This document shows positions 8,913-18,315 of a DNA stretch of 64,000 nt, piece after piece (positions within the stretch are counted from its first letter, which is position 1; every line of letters begins with the position of its first letter). Location of the stretch: positions 45,806-109,805 of the forward strand of contig JADGAN010000014.1 of assembly GCA_015231955.1 (NCBI GenBank), in the 5' to 3' direction. The notes beneath the pieces are model-generated. The model saw only the letters and a list, made by a program, of their open reading frames with translations, ran no database searches and was not told the origin of the DNA. Position numbers and translations under genes: made by a program. Source of the DNA: Oligoflexia bacterium. GTDB taxonomy: Bacteria; Bdellovibrionota; Bacteriovoracia; Bacteriovoracales; Bacteriovoracaceae.

Positions 8913-9365
8913 TTATTTGCTGGTAGTCGTTGTGCTTTTCTGAATGGCAAGAACGCGAGCACTATCGCCTTCAGGTTGTTTAGAAACATATCCAATAGCA
9001 TTCTCATCATCGTTAACAAATTTGATAACTTCACTATCACTCTTTAAATTTTTGGGAGGATCTGTCTTTCCTGTAAAGATTACGATGCCCCAAAGTTGAT
9101 TAATGGCCGTCATATCTTTATCGGTGAAAGTGGCATAAAAAGATTCTTGAATCGATTCATTTTGGCCGATTAAGATAGGTTTTCCTGCAAGCGAACTCTT
9201 TTGCCCCAGATAAATTAACTTGAGATCAGTTGCAGTTATTTGGGGTAGGGATGAGTTTTTCCCGGCAATGACAAAGATGGAATCATCCGCCAAGGCCAAA
9301 GAAGAGCTTACTCCCGTGAACTGTAAGGTTAATATCAAAAAAATAGAGGTCATAAAATGATTCAT
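8913..9365 (-). CDS. small PstS-like phosphate-binding exported protein
   Basis: 150 residues with a signal peptide ending around SSSLALA. The mature part follows the short substrate-binding pattern seen in PstS-related proteins: FVIAGKNSSLPQITATDLK, IYLGQKSSLAGKPI, an INQLWGIVIFTGKTDPP segment, and NAIGYVSKQP near the end. It lacks the second lobe of full-length PstS, so it is a single-lobe relative whose ligand is uncertain. It follows the porin gene with a 15-base gap, an arrangement also known in gamma-proteobacteria, so the pair probably works in anion uptake at the cell surface. Confidence 0.72.
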   Translation of the reverse strand: MNHFMTSIFLILTLQFTGVSSSLALADDSIFVIAGKNSSLPQITATDLKLIYLGQKSSLAGKPILIGQNESIQESFYATFTDKDMTAINQLWGIVIFTGKTDPPKNLKSDSEVIKFVNDDENAIGYVSKQPEGDSARVLAIQKSTTTTSK

Positions 9366-9380
9366 ATAAGCGCCTCGTTT

Positions 9381-10610
9381 TTAGAATATAAAGTTAATAG
9401 TGGCAGAAAAAAGATTAACTTCTCCCCGGGGATGAGCATCAAAAAAACCACGCTCTTTCGTATTGCCATGAGAAGTAACTGTTGTCGTTACTCCTCCTGT
9501 TGTTGTTGAGCGTTCTGTGGTATCCCTGGAATAACCATCCGCGTCTATATACTGCCACTCTAGTTTAAAATTGCTCCTATCGGTAATTTTGGTAACTAAC
9601 CCCAATATTAAGGATTGTTGTTTGTTCTTGCGCTCAGGTACATAGGATAAAACTCTCACCGTGGTTGTTGCGGTGGAGGTAGTAGTATCAGCTCTTACAC
9701 TCTTGTAGTTATGACTCCAGTAGCGTGCATAGGTAATGTGGGGGGAGAAGATACCAAACTTTTTTCCATAACTGAGGTAGAGTCCATTCATATTACTTAG
9801 ATGTTCAACATGCGTGGTGACTATTTCTGTCCATACAAAATGAGTCTGGTAATCGACTTTTGCTCCCAAGGAAGCAAAAGTGTACTTTAATTGGGGAAAG
9901 ACATAAGAGGAGGAACCTGTGCGTTGAGTAACATCTACTGCATCAGATTTACCTAAGTTTGCTTTGAGCAGAAAGTTTTCATGGATAAGAGAGAAGGTCA
10001 ACAGTTGGGCGCGTTTAACATTGGCCAAAAGAACTATTCCCCCATTACGATCTTCAACCACTTTAGAGTCGCCAGCAACAGCATTAAGCTCGAAATTAAC
10101 CGTACCAAGCTGCTTGATATAATTAAGCGATGCTCCAGTAATGGTGTTAAGAGGTGTGATTCCATAAACCTCCTGAATAGGGCGTACCCAAGGGTAGAGA
10201 AAACCGACCTCCGCATAATCTGAAAATAACCAAAGAGGGAGCTTTTGCTTACCTACTCTAAAACTTAAGTCTGACCAGGGATGGTAACTGACCAAGGCCC
10301 AATCCAATTTTACTTTATTATCATCAAAGGTGTCATCGACCCATCTTTTGACTAGAAGCTGTGAGGCCCAACTCCATTTCTGCCCCAAACGCGAGCTGAA
10401 ATTAAGACCAAACTTCGTATCGTGGTAGTAATTGATTTTATTTCTTATATCATAAGCATAGCCACTCTGGTCATCTGAGGCCGCCGCTCCCACAGTTCCA
10501 AAACCATTGATTTGCAATTCACTCGCTACGCTGGTTGCGAGTGCAGTGGCAAGAGAAAGGCAAAAGATAAAGAGACGACAAGAAAATACAATGTTTTTCC
10601 AAAGATCCAT
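9381..10610 (-). CDS. outer-membrane porin-like beta-barrel protein
   Basis: 409 residues with a signal peptide (cleavage near TSVASE). The mature chain is a succession of amphipathic strands with frequent aromatic girdle residues, and it ends in LFSATINFIF, the terminal Phe expected of a barrel inserted by the BAM machinery. Near the N-terminus, INGFGTVGAAASDDQSG resembles OprP/porin-type openings, and FRVGKQKLPLWLFSDY matches the strand-rich constriction region of such barrels. It is transcribed with the PstS-like gene downstream. It starts 166 bases from lptF, transcribed the other way, with an inverted repeat between them. Confidence 0.8.
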   Translation of the reverse strand: MDLWKNIVFSCRLFIFCLSLATALATSVASELQINGFGTVGAAASDDQSGYAYDIRNKINYYHDTKFGLNFSSRLGQKWSWASQLLVKRWVDDTFDDNKVKLDWALVSYHPWSDLSFRVGKQKLPLWLFSDYAEVGFLYPWVRPIQEVYGITPLNTITGASLNYIKQLGTVNFELNAVAGDSKVVEDRNGGIVLLANVKRAQLLTFSLIHENFLLKANLGKSDAVDVTQRTGSSSYVFPQLKYTFASLGAKVDYQTHFVWTEIVTTHVEHLSNMNGLYLSYGKKFGIFSPHITYARYWSHNYKSVRADTTTSTATTTVRVLSYVPERKNKQQSLILGLVTKITDRSNFKLEWQYIDADGYSRDTTERSTTTGGVTTTVTSHGNTKERGFFDAHPRGEVNLFSATINFIF

Positions 10611-10706
10611 AAAAATCCCCCTCTAGCTTTTATTAAAGCCCCAATACTTTTTTTTGTAAAGCATAGTTTTGATGTGCAAAAAGTATGCTATGAAAACAAG
10701 GTTTAC

Positions 10707-10738
10707 ATCTGCTCATATTTTTGAAAACATGAGCAGAT
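10707..10738. promoter_or_regulatory. perfect inverted repeat between porin and lptF
   Basis: Ten-base arms ATCTGCTCAT (10707-10716) and ATGAGCAGAT (10729-10738) enclose a 12-base AT-rich spacer. A second, partly overlapping inverted pair, AGATCTT (10735-10741) and AAGATCT (10748-10754), follows. The site sits between two divergent genes, where operators are common. It could also be a hairpin in the lptF leader. The function is inference. Confidence 0.4.
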
Positions 10739-10776
10739 CTTAACAAAAAGATCTTCAAAAGCTAGGTTGTTAATTC

Positions 10777-11976
10777 ATGGGAAAAATTATTCAACGCTAT
10801 ATCAGTGCCAATTTCGTGTTACCTTTTTTGGTAAGTTCAATTGCTGCAGTCTCTTTTCTTTTGATCTTCCAGCTTTTTAGAATTACTGCTCTAGTAGTTA
10901 ACAAGAATGCCCCATTAATGTTGATTTTGGATATGATGGGAAAAATTGTGCTTACCTTTATTCCCATGTCGACCCCACTAGCAGTCTTATTTGCCAGTAT
11001 CTACGCCATGAATAAGTTAAGCCTAGACTCTGAGCTAATCGCCATACGAGCAGCAGGAATGTCTATCTTTCAGATGTTACGCCCCTTACTCGCCTTGAGT
11101 ATAGTAATCGCCGCCCTACTCTTCTCTTTACACTACCATATCATTCCTAAAGCGGAGGGAGAGGTGAAAAAGATTGCTTTTGCTATCGCCTCTTCGAGTA
11201 TCTTAAACGATCTGCGCTCTGGTAAATTTTTTACCGAAGTACCGGGGATTACTCTTTATGCCGAAAAGGTAGAAGATGAGGGAAAACACCTCTTGCAAGT
11301 TTTCTTGCACTTAAAAAATGATGATCCTTTAAAGTTAGAAGAGAAAGCAATCTTGGCGCAAGAGGGTTTTATTCGCAAAAATCCAGAAAACGGCATGTAT
11401 GAGATGAATTTAATTAATGGTAATATCATTAAAGTCAATCCTAAAAAAGTGGAAGAGAATCAAAAAGCTCCCTCCTCACTCACTCAGATGTTGATTCCCG
11501 ACAACTTAAGTGGGCAGGTCGAAAAAATTTTGTTTAAAGAGTATAACTTTCCCTTGATTGAAGACTCTATGGGTAACGCCCCTATCGCCAAAGATGGCAG
11601 CAAAAGCACACGTGACCTCTATAGTATAGTGGTGAAAAAAAATTTTCCGGCAAACTATCCAGAAGATGAAATTGAGAGGAAAAAAGAGTTGGCCAAGGCA
11701 GAGATCGAATTTTTTTCCAGGATCAATAACTCTGTTTTGTGTATGGTCTTCTTGCTCCTTGGCTTTTCACTGGGCATCCAAAGAGGCAGAGGAAAGAGTC
11801 AAAACTCCCTCGTCATCTCTTTTTTAGTGTTGATCTTTTATTATGCCCTTTACTTTGGAGGCATCAGTCTTGCACGCTCACTGGCCATGCCTGCTCCCTT
11901 AGCAGTGGCCACCCCTACCCTACTCGCACTACTTGTGGCCATCATCTTTTATCGCCGCCTCAATTGGATTGTATAG
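10777..11976 (+). CDS. lptF: LPS export system permease LptF
   Basis: Inner-membrane permease of the LptB2FGC transporter that extracts LPS and passes it to the Lpt bridge. It has 399 residues with the YjgP/YjgQ layout: three hydrophobic segments in the first ~120 residues, a periplasmic beta-jellyroll (about 130-290), and three segments at the end. Family motifs include the N-terminal QRYISANFVLPFL and NKLSLDSELIAIRAAGMS. The partner lptG is not next to it but about 4 kb away on the other strand, which is unusual. The stop codon TAG is followed at once by the MFS start. Confidence 0.9.
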   Translation: MGKIIQRYISANFVLPFLVSSIAAVSFLLIFQLFRITALVVNKNAPLMLILDMMGKIVLTFIPMSTPLAVLFASIYAMNKLSLDSELIAIRAAGMSIFQMLRPLLALSIVIAALLFSLHYHIIPKAEGEVKKIAFAIASSSILNDLRSGKFFTEVPGITLYAEKVEDEGKHLLQVFLHLKNDDPLKLEEKAILAQEGFIRKNPENGMYEMNLINGNIIKVNPKKVEENQKAPSSLTQMLIPDNLSGQVEKILFKEYNFPLIEDSMGNAPIAKDGSKSTRDLYSIVVKKNFPANYPEDEIERKKELAKAEIEFFSRINNSVLCMVFLLLGFSLGIQRGRGKSQNSLVISFLVLIFYYALYFGGISLARSLAMPAPLAVATPTLLALLVAIIFYRRLNWIV

Positions 11977-13215
11977 ATGAACTATCTAGTCTTATTGATT
12001 GTCACCATGGCCTCCTTTATTGCGCCCTTTATGGGCTCCTCGATCAATGTGGCCCTGCCCGATATTGGAAAAGAGTTTGCAATGAGTGCCCATGAGTTGG
12101 CGTGGACTGCAACATCTTACCTTTTGGCAACAGCACTTTTTCTACTCCCCTTTGGACGCCTTGCAGACCTTTATGGTCGTCGTCGCTTCTACTTTTACGG
12201 TATGATCTTTTATCCGCTAAGCTCGCTTTTTTGTGTGCTCTCTCCGAATACGACTTGCTTTCTACTTTCGCGCTTTTTACAAGGAGTGGCCGCCGCCTTT
12301 ATCTTTGGAACCGGAGTTGCGCTGCTTTTGGAATTTTTTCCACAAAATAGGCGAGGGAAAGTTTTAGGAATCAATGCCGCTTCAGTCTACATAGGACTAT
12401 TGCTTGGCCCCTACCTTGGGGGAATGCTGACCGAACACTTTGGATGGCGCTCAATTTTTATTTTTATTATCTTGATCATGCTTCCTATCCCTTGGCTCAT
12501 TCACCGTTACATTCCCCCAGACATTCTCCAAGACATCCCCCAAGATAAAGGGCCGGCACAAAGGAATTTCAAAGGATTGATCCCGCTTCACCTCTTTAAG
12601 GGCAACAGCTGCTTCCAGTATGCTACCCTCTCTGCCTTTATTAATTATGCAGCAACCTTTGGCATCCAATTTATCATAGGCCTCTACCTTTCGTTTATTT
12701 ACGATCTCTCGCCCAAGGCCACAGGAGAGGTCTTAATGGTACCGGCCCTCTTTCTGGTGCTCTTTTCTCCCCTTGCAGGAACACTCTCCGATCGTTTAAA
12801 TGCAGCGATGATGGCCTCCATCGGTATGGCCATCACCTTTGTGGGGACACTACTACTGCTTTTGATTACACTGCAAGCTGAGACTATGCCCCTTTATAGT
12901 TTGCTAGGAGCACTCGCTTTCATTGGACTTGGGCCTGCGCTCTTTACCACCCCAAACACCAATGCAGTGATGAGCGCTGTGGATCGCAATTTTTATGGAG
13001 TGACGGCCGGTCTCTTAGCGATGATGAGGATTACCGGGCAAATGTTTAGCATGGCAATCGCCACCACCGTTGTCTCTGTGGTTGTCGGTAAAGTAGCGAT
13101 CTCTCATCACGTTCGCCGTGAATTGATTTTAAGTTGCAACTACTCGCTGGCAATCTTCATGGCGATCTCTTTTGTCGGAATTTTTACCTCACTCAAACGT
13201 ACAAAGTTCAATTAA
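11977..13215 (+). CDS. MFS transporter, drug:H+ antiporter type
   Basis: 412 residues with about 12 membrane segments. The loop after segment 2 reads GRLADLYGRRR, the MFS motif A, and GPYLGGMLTEHFGWR is the antiporter-type motif C region. The opening (INVALPDIGKEF, then WTATSYLLATALFLLPFGRL) matches EmrB/QacA-like exporters, although 412 residues is short for the 14-segment members. Its ATG abuts the lptF stop without a gap, so it should be co-translated. The 3' end overlaps the convergent epimerase gene by 27 bases. The substrate is unknown. Confidence 0.87.
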   Translation: MNYLVLLIVTMASFIAPFMGSSINVALPDIGKEFAMSAHELAWTATSYLLATALFLLPFGRLADLYGRRRFYFYGMIFYPLSSLFCVLSPNTTCFLLSRFLQGVAAAFIFGTGVALLLEFFPQNRRGKVLGINAASVYIGLLLGPYLGGMLTEHFGWRSIFIFIILIMLPIPWLIHRYIPPDILQDIPQDKGPAQRNFKGLIPLHLFKGNSCFQYATLSAFINYAATFGIQFIIGLYLSFIYDLSPKATGEVLMVPALFLVLFSPLAGTLSDRLNAAMMASIGMAITFVGTLLLLLITLQAETMPLYSLLGALAFIGLGPALFTTPNTNAVMSAVDRNFYGVTAGLLAMMRITGQMFSMAIATTVVSVVVGKVAISHHVRRELILSCNYSLAIFMAISFVGIFTSLKRTKFN

Positions 13216-13644
13216 GGTACCGCCAGTGTGTTTGGGGTGAAGGAAGGCGATCTTTTTGTGATGAGCACCCTCAATGGGGATTTCATGGATAGGAATAAAA
13301 CCCTCCGCTTTAATGGTAGCAAGACAATTAGTGAGGTGATCGCTACCACCTTCAACAAAGTAAGCGATATGGTGAATACCCTCCCCTTTTTGTTGTAAAA
13401 ACTTCGCCACATTCGAATCTTCATGGAGAGGCATTAAAAGTTCAATCTTAATTTCACCTACACTAAAGAAAGAGACACGTACACCTTGAGAGGGCACCTC
13501 CTCTTCTCCTTGGTATTCAAATCCTAAAACTTCACCATAAAAGTGATTCCACTTTTCGAGTGATTTGACCGCAATACCGATATGGTCAATTTTTTGAATC
13601 ATTTTATCATTAATATTATTAATCTTACTCACCGTTGTGTTCAT
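13189..13644 (-). CDS. mce: methylmalonyl-CoA epimerase (VOC fold)
   Basis: Interconverts the two methylmalonyl-CoA epimers in propionate and odd-chain fatty-acid metabolism. The protein shows the paired beta-alpha-beta VOC repeats, with IDHIGIAVKSLEKWNHFY (metal-ligand His), IKIELLMP (ligand Glu region), GIHHIAYFV and a terminal GTLIELC strand. The open frame extends to 13830 and into the neighbour, but a good AAGGAG lies 11 bases before the ATG at 13644, giving 151 residues and no overlap. It follows the LtaS-like gene by 22 bases. No mutase or carboxylase gene is seen nearby. Confidence 0.88.
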   Translation of the reverse strand: MNTTVSKINNINDKMIQKIDHIGIAVKSLEKWNHFYGEVLGFEYQGEEEVPSQGVRVSFFSVGEIKIELLMPLHEDSNVAKFLQQKGEGIHHIAYFVEGGSDHLTNCLATIKAEGFIPIHEIPIEGAHHKKIAFLHPKHTGGTLIELCTFE

Positions 13645-13666
13645 TGTGTTTATTACTCCTTGCTGC

Positions 13667-15658
13667 TTATTTAAGGTGTCGATTATGATACAAAAGATAT
13701 TTAGCACTTTGGTAAAGGCCGTTTGCAAGATCGGCACGCTCTTTGCGCTCCATGGGTTTTTGATCGCCAATACTTTGTTCAGGAGTATCACTGCCTTGTA
13801 AGAGGAAGAGATCTTTTCGATCCTCAACATTGGCAGTGAGCAAATACTGTAAATCCCAGAGGGAGTAAGTAGGAGGCCTTATATACCAGTAGTAGACAAA
13901 AACGGGACGAGGATTTTTCACTAAGGCAAAGATGTTATCTCCAAAACCACGGTGACGTAACGCCTTTTCTGGTGGAGCAAGTAGGGCGGCCACAGTGGGA
14001 AGGATGTCCACCTCACTGACTAGCGTATTAATCTTTTTTGCACTCTTTAAAAGGTGTGGAGCATGCATCAGAAGTGGCACATGAAAGTTCTCTAAGTCGT
14101 GAATGCGCTCTCCTCTTGGCACATTTTGGGCCCCTTCCACAGGAAGGCCATGGTCACCAAAGATAAAAAAGATGGTATTTTTATAATAGTTGCTTTGCTT
14201 TGCCAGTTGAAAAAAGTGCTGAAGAGAAAAATCTTGAAAGCGCAAAGAGACAAGCTCTTCTTTAGAGTTAAAACCATACTGCTTTAAAAGCTCACTCTCT
14301 TTTGCATCAACTTTTTTATAGGGTTCAAACGCGGGAACATCGCTAGGAATGGTATAGGGCCGGTGAAAACCTGCACTTTGAATAATGGCCACAAAGGGTT
14401 TTTGCGCCTGCTGCTTTTGCTCTAAGATGTGATGGGCCTCTTCAAAAAGACGATAGTCGGAAATACCCCACACATCGGTAGGCCTAAAATTATAACTTCC
14501 CTCTTCGTAGATAGTGAGATCACGAATGTTATAGGTGAAAAGGCCACGAATTTGCCCCCAGTTGGCACTCCCTCCAAGAAAGTAAAGTTTTTGATGCTCT
14601 GGAAGTTCATTTAAGAGCGAGTGCTGCTCAACAATCATAGGATTTCGCGAGCCGGTGTCGCCGCTGGTGATATCGGGAATTCCGGTTAAGAGAGAAAAGA
14701 TAGAGCGAGCAGTGGCCTGGCAAGGAACATAAAAGGAAGAGAAGAAGTAAGAGTTTTGTGCGAACTCATCCATAAAGGGGGTAGCACGCAAGGGGTTGCC
14801 AAAAAGCCCACTCTTAAAGGCCGCCATCGACTCTAGTACAATAATCACCACGTTACTCTTTTGAGGATTTTCGATTTTAAAATCGAGCGGTACCCGGCGA
14901 ACACTCCTTACGAAAGAGAGCTCTTGACGATTTTGTTCGCTCTTAGGAATTTGTAAATAGTCGGCGACGGTGTCGTAGTGCTCTTCCACTAGCGCTTTAG
15001 AGTAGTCACTCCCTTTATATTTCCAGGTGTCCACAATATAGAGAATGGGATTTAAACTTAAAGCACTCACAAAATTATTGGTGGCAAAGAAGGCCTCACT
15101 CCAGCGCAAAGGATAGAAGGAGAGTTTGCCATAAATACCTAAGGCAACGAGGAGAATTAGAGAGAGTGCTATGCCGATTTTTTTTGGAAAAAGTTTGAGT
15201 CCAGGAGAGAGCAATTTTTTTAAAAGCAGGTGGTAAGCAAAGAGAAAAAGCGTAAGTCCAAAGGCAATCCACAATAAAGGATAACTTTGCCATAACATTG
15301 TGGCGGCAATACCCAGCTGTCCCGGTTTTAAAAGCTCTAAGGCAGAGGCACTGAGGCGTGAACCTAAGTAAGCAAAGTAACCAAAGTCGGCAGCATAAAG
15401 TAGCGCTATTGGCAGCATGATCACCATTAAATAGAGGCGTGCGAAACGCCCAAGAAAGAAGATGGGGAGAGTGGAAAGCAGCAGAAAACGTAGATCAAAT
15501 TTACTGCCAAGGTAAAAGGCATAAAAGAGGTCAGCGTAAGAGATGGTTAACGCCCCCCCTCTTGGAAAAAAACAGAGGGCAAAGAGCGCTCTGAAAATAA
15601 ATAAGAGCAGAATATGGATTGCGAGCAATTTAAGTAATGGAGTGTAGTAGTTTTTCAT
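13667..15658 (-). CDS. LtaS/MdoB-like membrane phosphotransferase (alkaline phosphatase fold)
   Basis: 663 residues: about five membrane segments in the first ~180, then an extracytoplasmic sulfatase-fold domain. Family landmarks are VVIIVLESM with metal ligand Glu276, CQATARSIFSLLTG with candidate nucleophile Thr316, and IFFIFGDHGLP in the metal site. Relatives transfer phosphoglycerol or phosphoethanolamine to lipoteichoic acid, glucans or lipid A. Its start codon shares one base with the stop of lptG, so production is coupled to LPS export and a role in modifying LPS or another envelope glycan is plausible. The substrate is inference. Confidence 0.8.
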   Translation of the reverse strand: MKNYYTPLLKLLAIHILLLFIFRALFALCFFPRGGALTISYADLFYAFYLGSKFDLRFLLLSTLPIFFLGRFARLYLMVIMLPIALLYAADFGYFAYLGSRLSASALELLKPGQLGIAATMLWQSYPLLWIAFGLTLFLFAYHLLLKKLLSPGLKLFPKKIGIALSLILLVALGIYGKLSFYPLRWSEAFFATNNFVSALSLNPILYIVDTWKYKGSDYSKALVEEHYDTVADYLQIPKSEQNRQELSFVRSVRRVPLDFKIENPQKSNVVIIVLESMAAFKSGLFGNPLRATPFMDEFAQNSYFFSSFYVPCQATARSIFSLLTGIPDITSGDTGSRNPMIVEQHSLLNELPEHQKLYFLGGSANWGQIRGLFTYNIRDLTIYEEGSYNFRPTDVWGISDYRLFEEAHHILEQKQQAQKPFVAIIQSAGFHRPYTIPSDVPAFEPYKKVDAKESELLKQYGFNSKEELVSLRFQDFSLQHFFQLAKQSNYYKNTIFFIFGDHGLPVEGAQNVPRGERIHDLENFHVPLLMHAPHLLKSAKKINTLVSEVDILPTVAALLAPPEKALRHRGFGDNIFALVKNPRPVFVYYWYIRPPTYSLWDLQYLLTANVEDRKDLFLLQGSDTPEQSIGDQKPMERKERADLANGLYQSAKYLLYHNRHLK

Positions 15659-16770
15659 TAGGATATCTTTCTATGACGATAAAACATAAGAAGTAAATAC
15701 AAAATGCATCCGGCGGGAATGGCCATCACAGCAGCAAGTGGTGGAAGTTTATGAGAGCTTGCTAGTGCCATACAGGCAGAGTAGGCGAGCCAAAAGATTC
15801 CCGTAAAGACCAAAACAAAGACCACGCTTTTACCAAAAGAGCTTTGCCGGCGATTAGGATTAAAGATTGCCCCAGTAGCAATAAAAGGGAAGATCAGGCA
15901 GATTAGAGCAGAGGCGATTCGCTCATAGAGGATCGCCTCATATTCAGCACTGTTGATACCAAGGCGTTTGATCTTTAAAATGTAGCGGTAAAGTTTAATC
16001 AGTGTCAGCTCACTAATCTCAGAGTCAAGATCACGGAAGTCACTCGGACGCTCCAGTAGAGTTGCCTTTTGAAAGAGAAAATTTTTACTGGTGGAAAAAT
16101 TTTTATTTTGGAGTGAATAGAGTGTCTCTCCCGCCGTTAGCAGCCAAGTGTTACCACTTTGGTAAGTTACTCGGTCGGCCCAAGTGATCTCTGTCAACTT
16201 ATAGTCAGGGCCATAGTAAAAGAGGGTTACATCGCGAAGTTCCGCCCTTGCTTTATCAAAAGCAGTAAAGGCGCAATAGTAACTATCGTTGCGATACCAA
16301 ACCCTCCCATTGCCACCACTGGAGGTTTTTACCGTCGGAGTCTTATCGTGTTTACGAAAATGAATTCCTCCATCGCGTAGCCACTCTTTTTTTTGTCGTT
16401 CAGCATAGGGGCGCACCACGGAGTTGGTAAAGAGTTGCAACAAGGAGACAAAAATCGCTGCATAGGTTAATGTTCCAAAAAAAGCGAAGCGAGAGTGGCC
16501 ACAAGCAAAGATGGCAATCAACTCATTTCTTCGCTGTAGCTTGTTCAGTGAGAAGAGGGTTGCTGTCATCGCAGAGACTGGAAAAATTTTTCCCAGCCAC
16601 ATGGGCAGAGTGAGTATATGATTTAATAAAACATCTTGGAGAGTGGTCACCGCCCTCAACACTTCTGAAACAATGTTGGCAATGGATACCAAAAAGACAA
16701 AAATAAGACATGAACCTAGAAAGGAGGTGATCCACTCTTTAAGAATAAGGCGACTTAAAATAGTGTTCAT
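15658..16770 (-). CDS. lptG: LPS export system permease LptG
   Basis: 370 residues with the same architecture as LptF: three N-terminal segments, a periplasmic beta domain (about 130-260), and three C-terminal segments. The N-terminal pattern ILSRLILKEWITSFLG and FSLNKLQRRNELIAIFACG is typical. The order of the two permeases was judged by similarity of pattern and could be swapped. It overlaps the aldolase gene by 4 bases (ATGA) and the LtaS-like gene by one base, forming a tightly packed operon. Confidence 0.85.
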   Translation of the reverse strand: MNTILSRLILKEWITSFLGSCLIFVFLVSIANIVSEVLRAVTTLQDVLLNHILTLPMWLGKIFPVSAMTATLFSLNKLQRRNELIAIFACGHSRFAFFGTLTYAAIFVSLLQLFTNSVVRPYAERQKKEWLRDGGIHFRKHDKTPTVKTSSGGNGRVWYRNDSYYCAFTAFDKARAELRDVTLFYYGPDYKLTEITWADRVTYQSGNTWLLTAGETLYSLQNKNFSTSKNFLFQKATLLERPSDFRDLDSEISELTLIKLYRYILKIKRLGINSAEYEAILYERIASALICLIFPFIATGAIFNPNRRQSSFGKSVVFVLVFTGIFWLAYSACMALASSHKLPPLAAVMAIPAGCILYLLLMFYRHRKIS

Positions 16771-17783
16771 GAAGCAAAAATAAGTTTTCCTTTGCCAGCA
16801 GAACCAAGCACATTTTTATTCTTTTCTAAGATCATGTTTTTTAGCTCATCCCGTGCAGGTGCCAAATATTTTCGAGGGTCAAACTCCCCTGGTTTATCTT
16901 TGAATACTTTACGGATCATGGCGGTAAAAACTAAGCGTCCATCAGAGTCGATATTGATCTTACAGACCGCAGAGCGTGCGGCCTTACGTAGTTGCTCCTC
17001 TGGAATCCCCACGGCATCTTCAATCTTGCCACCAAACTCATTAATCATCTTTACATACTTTGGCAGTACCGAGGAGGCCCCATGCAAGACGATAGGAAAA
17101 CCTGGAATTTTTTTCTCAATCTCCTCTAAAATATCAAAGCGAAGTGGCGGCGGTACCAGCACTCCACTCGCATCACGAGTGCACTGTTCTGGCTTAAATT
17201 TATTGGCCCCATGAGAAGTACCAATAGAGATGGCCAGCGAATCCACATTAGTTTTCTTTACAAACTCAATCACCTCTTCGGGGTGCGTATACGTTGAGTG
17301 TTCTGACGAAACCTCATCTTCAATTCCCGCCAACACCCCAAGCTCTCCTTCAACACTCACATCGTATTGATGAGCATAATCGACCACTTTTCTAGTTAGA
17401 GCAATGTTATCCTCGAAAGAGTGGTGAGAACCATCAATCATCACAGAGGAGAAACCAGAATCAATGCAGGTTTTACAAAGTTCGAAGGTGTCGCCGTGGT
17501 CGAGGTGAAGTGCAAAACGTAAATGGGGATTTAATTCGCGTAACATCGCACCTGCACCCTCTGCAAGAAAGCGCAAAAGTGTTTGGTGAGCATATTTACG
17601 GGCACCAGAAGAGACTTGCAAAATAAAAGGGGAATCTGACTCTGCACAAGCAGTAACAATCGCTTGCAATTGTTCGAGGTTATTAAAGTTATATGCGGGA
17701 ACTGCAAATTGGTGTTCAATAGCGTTTTTAAACATGGCCTTGGTATTTACAAGACCTAAATCCTGATAGCTAATCCTACTCAT
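16767..17783 (-). CDS. fba: class II fructose-bisphosphate aldolase
   Basis: Zinc-dependent aldolase of glycolysis and gluconeogenesis, 338 residues. It shows FALHLDHGD with the first zinc-site histidine and catalytic Asp, SVMIDGSHHSFEDN, VEGELGVLAG, SIGTSHG and IVLHGASSV, which carry further zinc and phosphate contacts. AGGAG lies about nine bases before the start. It is the first gene of the operon with lptG, the LtaS-like gene and the epimerase. A glycolytic enzyme leading an LPS-export operon is an unexpected pairing. Confidence 0.95.
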   Translation of the reverse strand: MSRISYQDLGLVNTKAMFKNAIEHQFAVPAYNFNNLEQLQAIVTACAESDSPFILQVSSGARKYAHQTLLRFLAEGAGAMLRELNPHLRFALHLDHGDTFELCKTCIDSGFSSVMIDGSHHSFEDNIALTRKVVDYAHQYDVSVEGELGVLAGIEDEVSSEHSTYTHPEEVIEFVKKTNVDSLAISIGTSHGANKFKPEQCTRDASGVLVPPPLRFDILEEIEKKIPGFPIVLHGASSVLPKYVKMINEFGGKIEDAVGIPEEQLRKAARSAVCKINIDSDGRLVFTAMIRKVFKDKPGEFDPRKYLAPARDELKNMILEKNKNVLGSAGKGKLIFAS

Positions 17784-17859
17784 AAAAAAGAACTCCTATG
17801 CTTTTGAATAAACGATTACCATTAGCATACAGAGTAAAAAGCAAACAGTAAACTGCATC

Positions 17860-18093
17860 TTATTTTAAAAATTGATTCATTTCACTTACCGCATTGATCA
17901 GTAATTTTCGAAGAGTTTTGGCTTTGCTTAGACGCATTTGTAACTGCGTGGCCTCACAGTTATTCTCACGATCCTTTATCGCTGCAATAGACTGCTCCTG
18001 ATGCATAATTGCAGCATCAATGTGTCTTAATGCATCCTGAAGCTCTCGCAAACTTCGGAAAAGTTCTAAATCGAAATCGACAACTTTTCCCAT
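17860..18093 (-). CDS. small coiled-coil protein of unknown function
   Basis: 77 residues, preceded by a near-perfect AAGGAGGT ribosome site, which supports it as a real gene. The whole chain is predicted helical with heptad-like spacing (ELFRSLRELQDALRHIDAAI, then LSKAKTLRKLLINAVSEM). There is no signal peptide or membrane segment. It lies upstream of the aldolase on the same strand with a 76-base gap. No family was recognised. Confidence 0.6.
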   Translation of the reverse strand: MGKVVDFDLELFRSLRELQDALRHIDAAIMHQEQSIAAIKDRENNCEATQLQMRLSKAKTLRKLLINAVSEMNQFLK

Positions 18094-18315
18094 GGTCTTT
18101 AACCTCCTTTTGTAAAAGAAAGACTACACTATTATTGGAGGTTTCTGTTAGGAAAATAGTGGAACGAAACTCTTATGGACAAAGCAGAGTAAATCATTTT
18201 TAATAAATCACCATAGTTGCATTGCTTATTTTGCAATCACGCCCATAGCATAAGATTCGCTTTGGTCGAAAATGATGCCAATCGTGGTTGTCGTAAGGAG
18301 GGGGAGAAAGAAATA

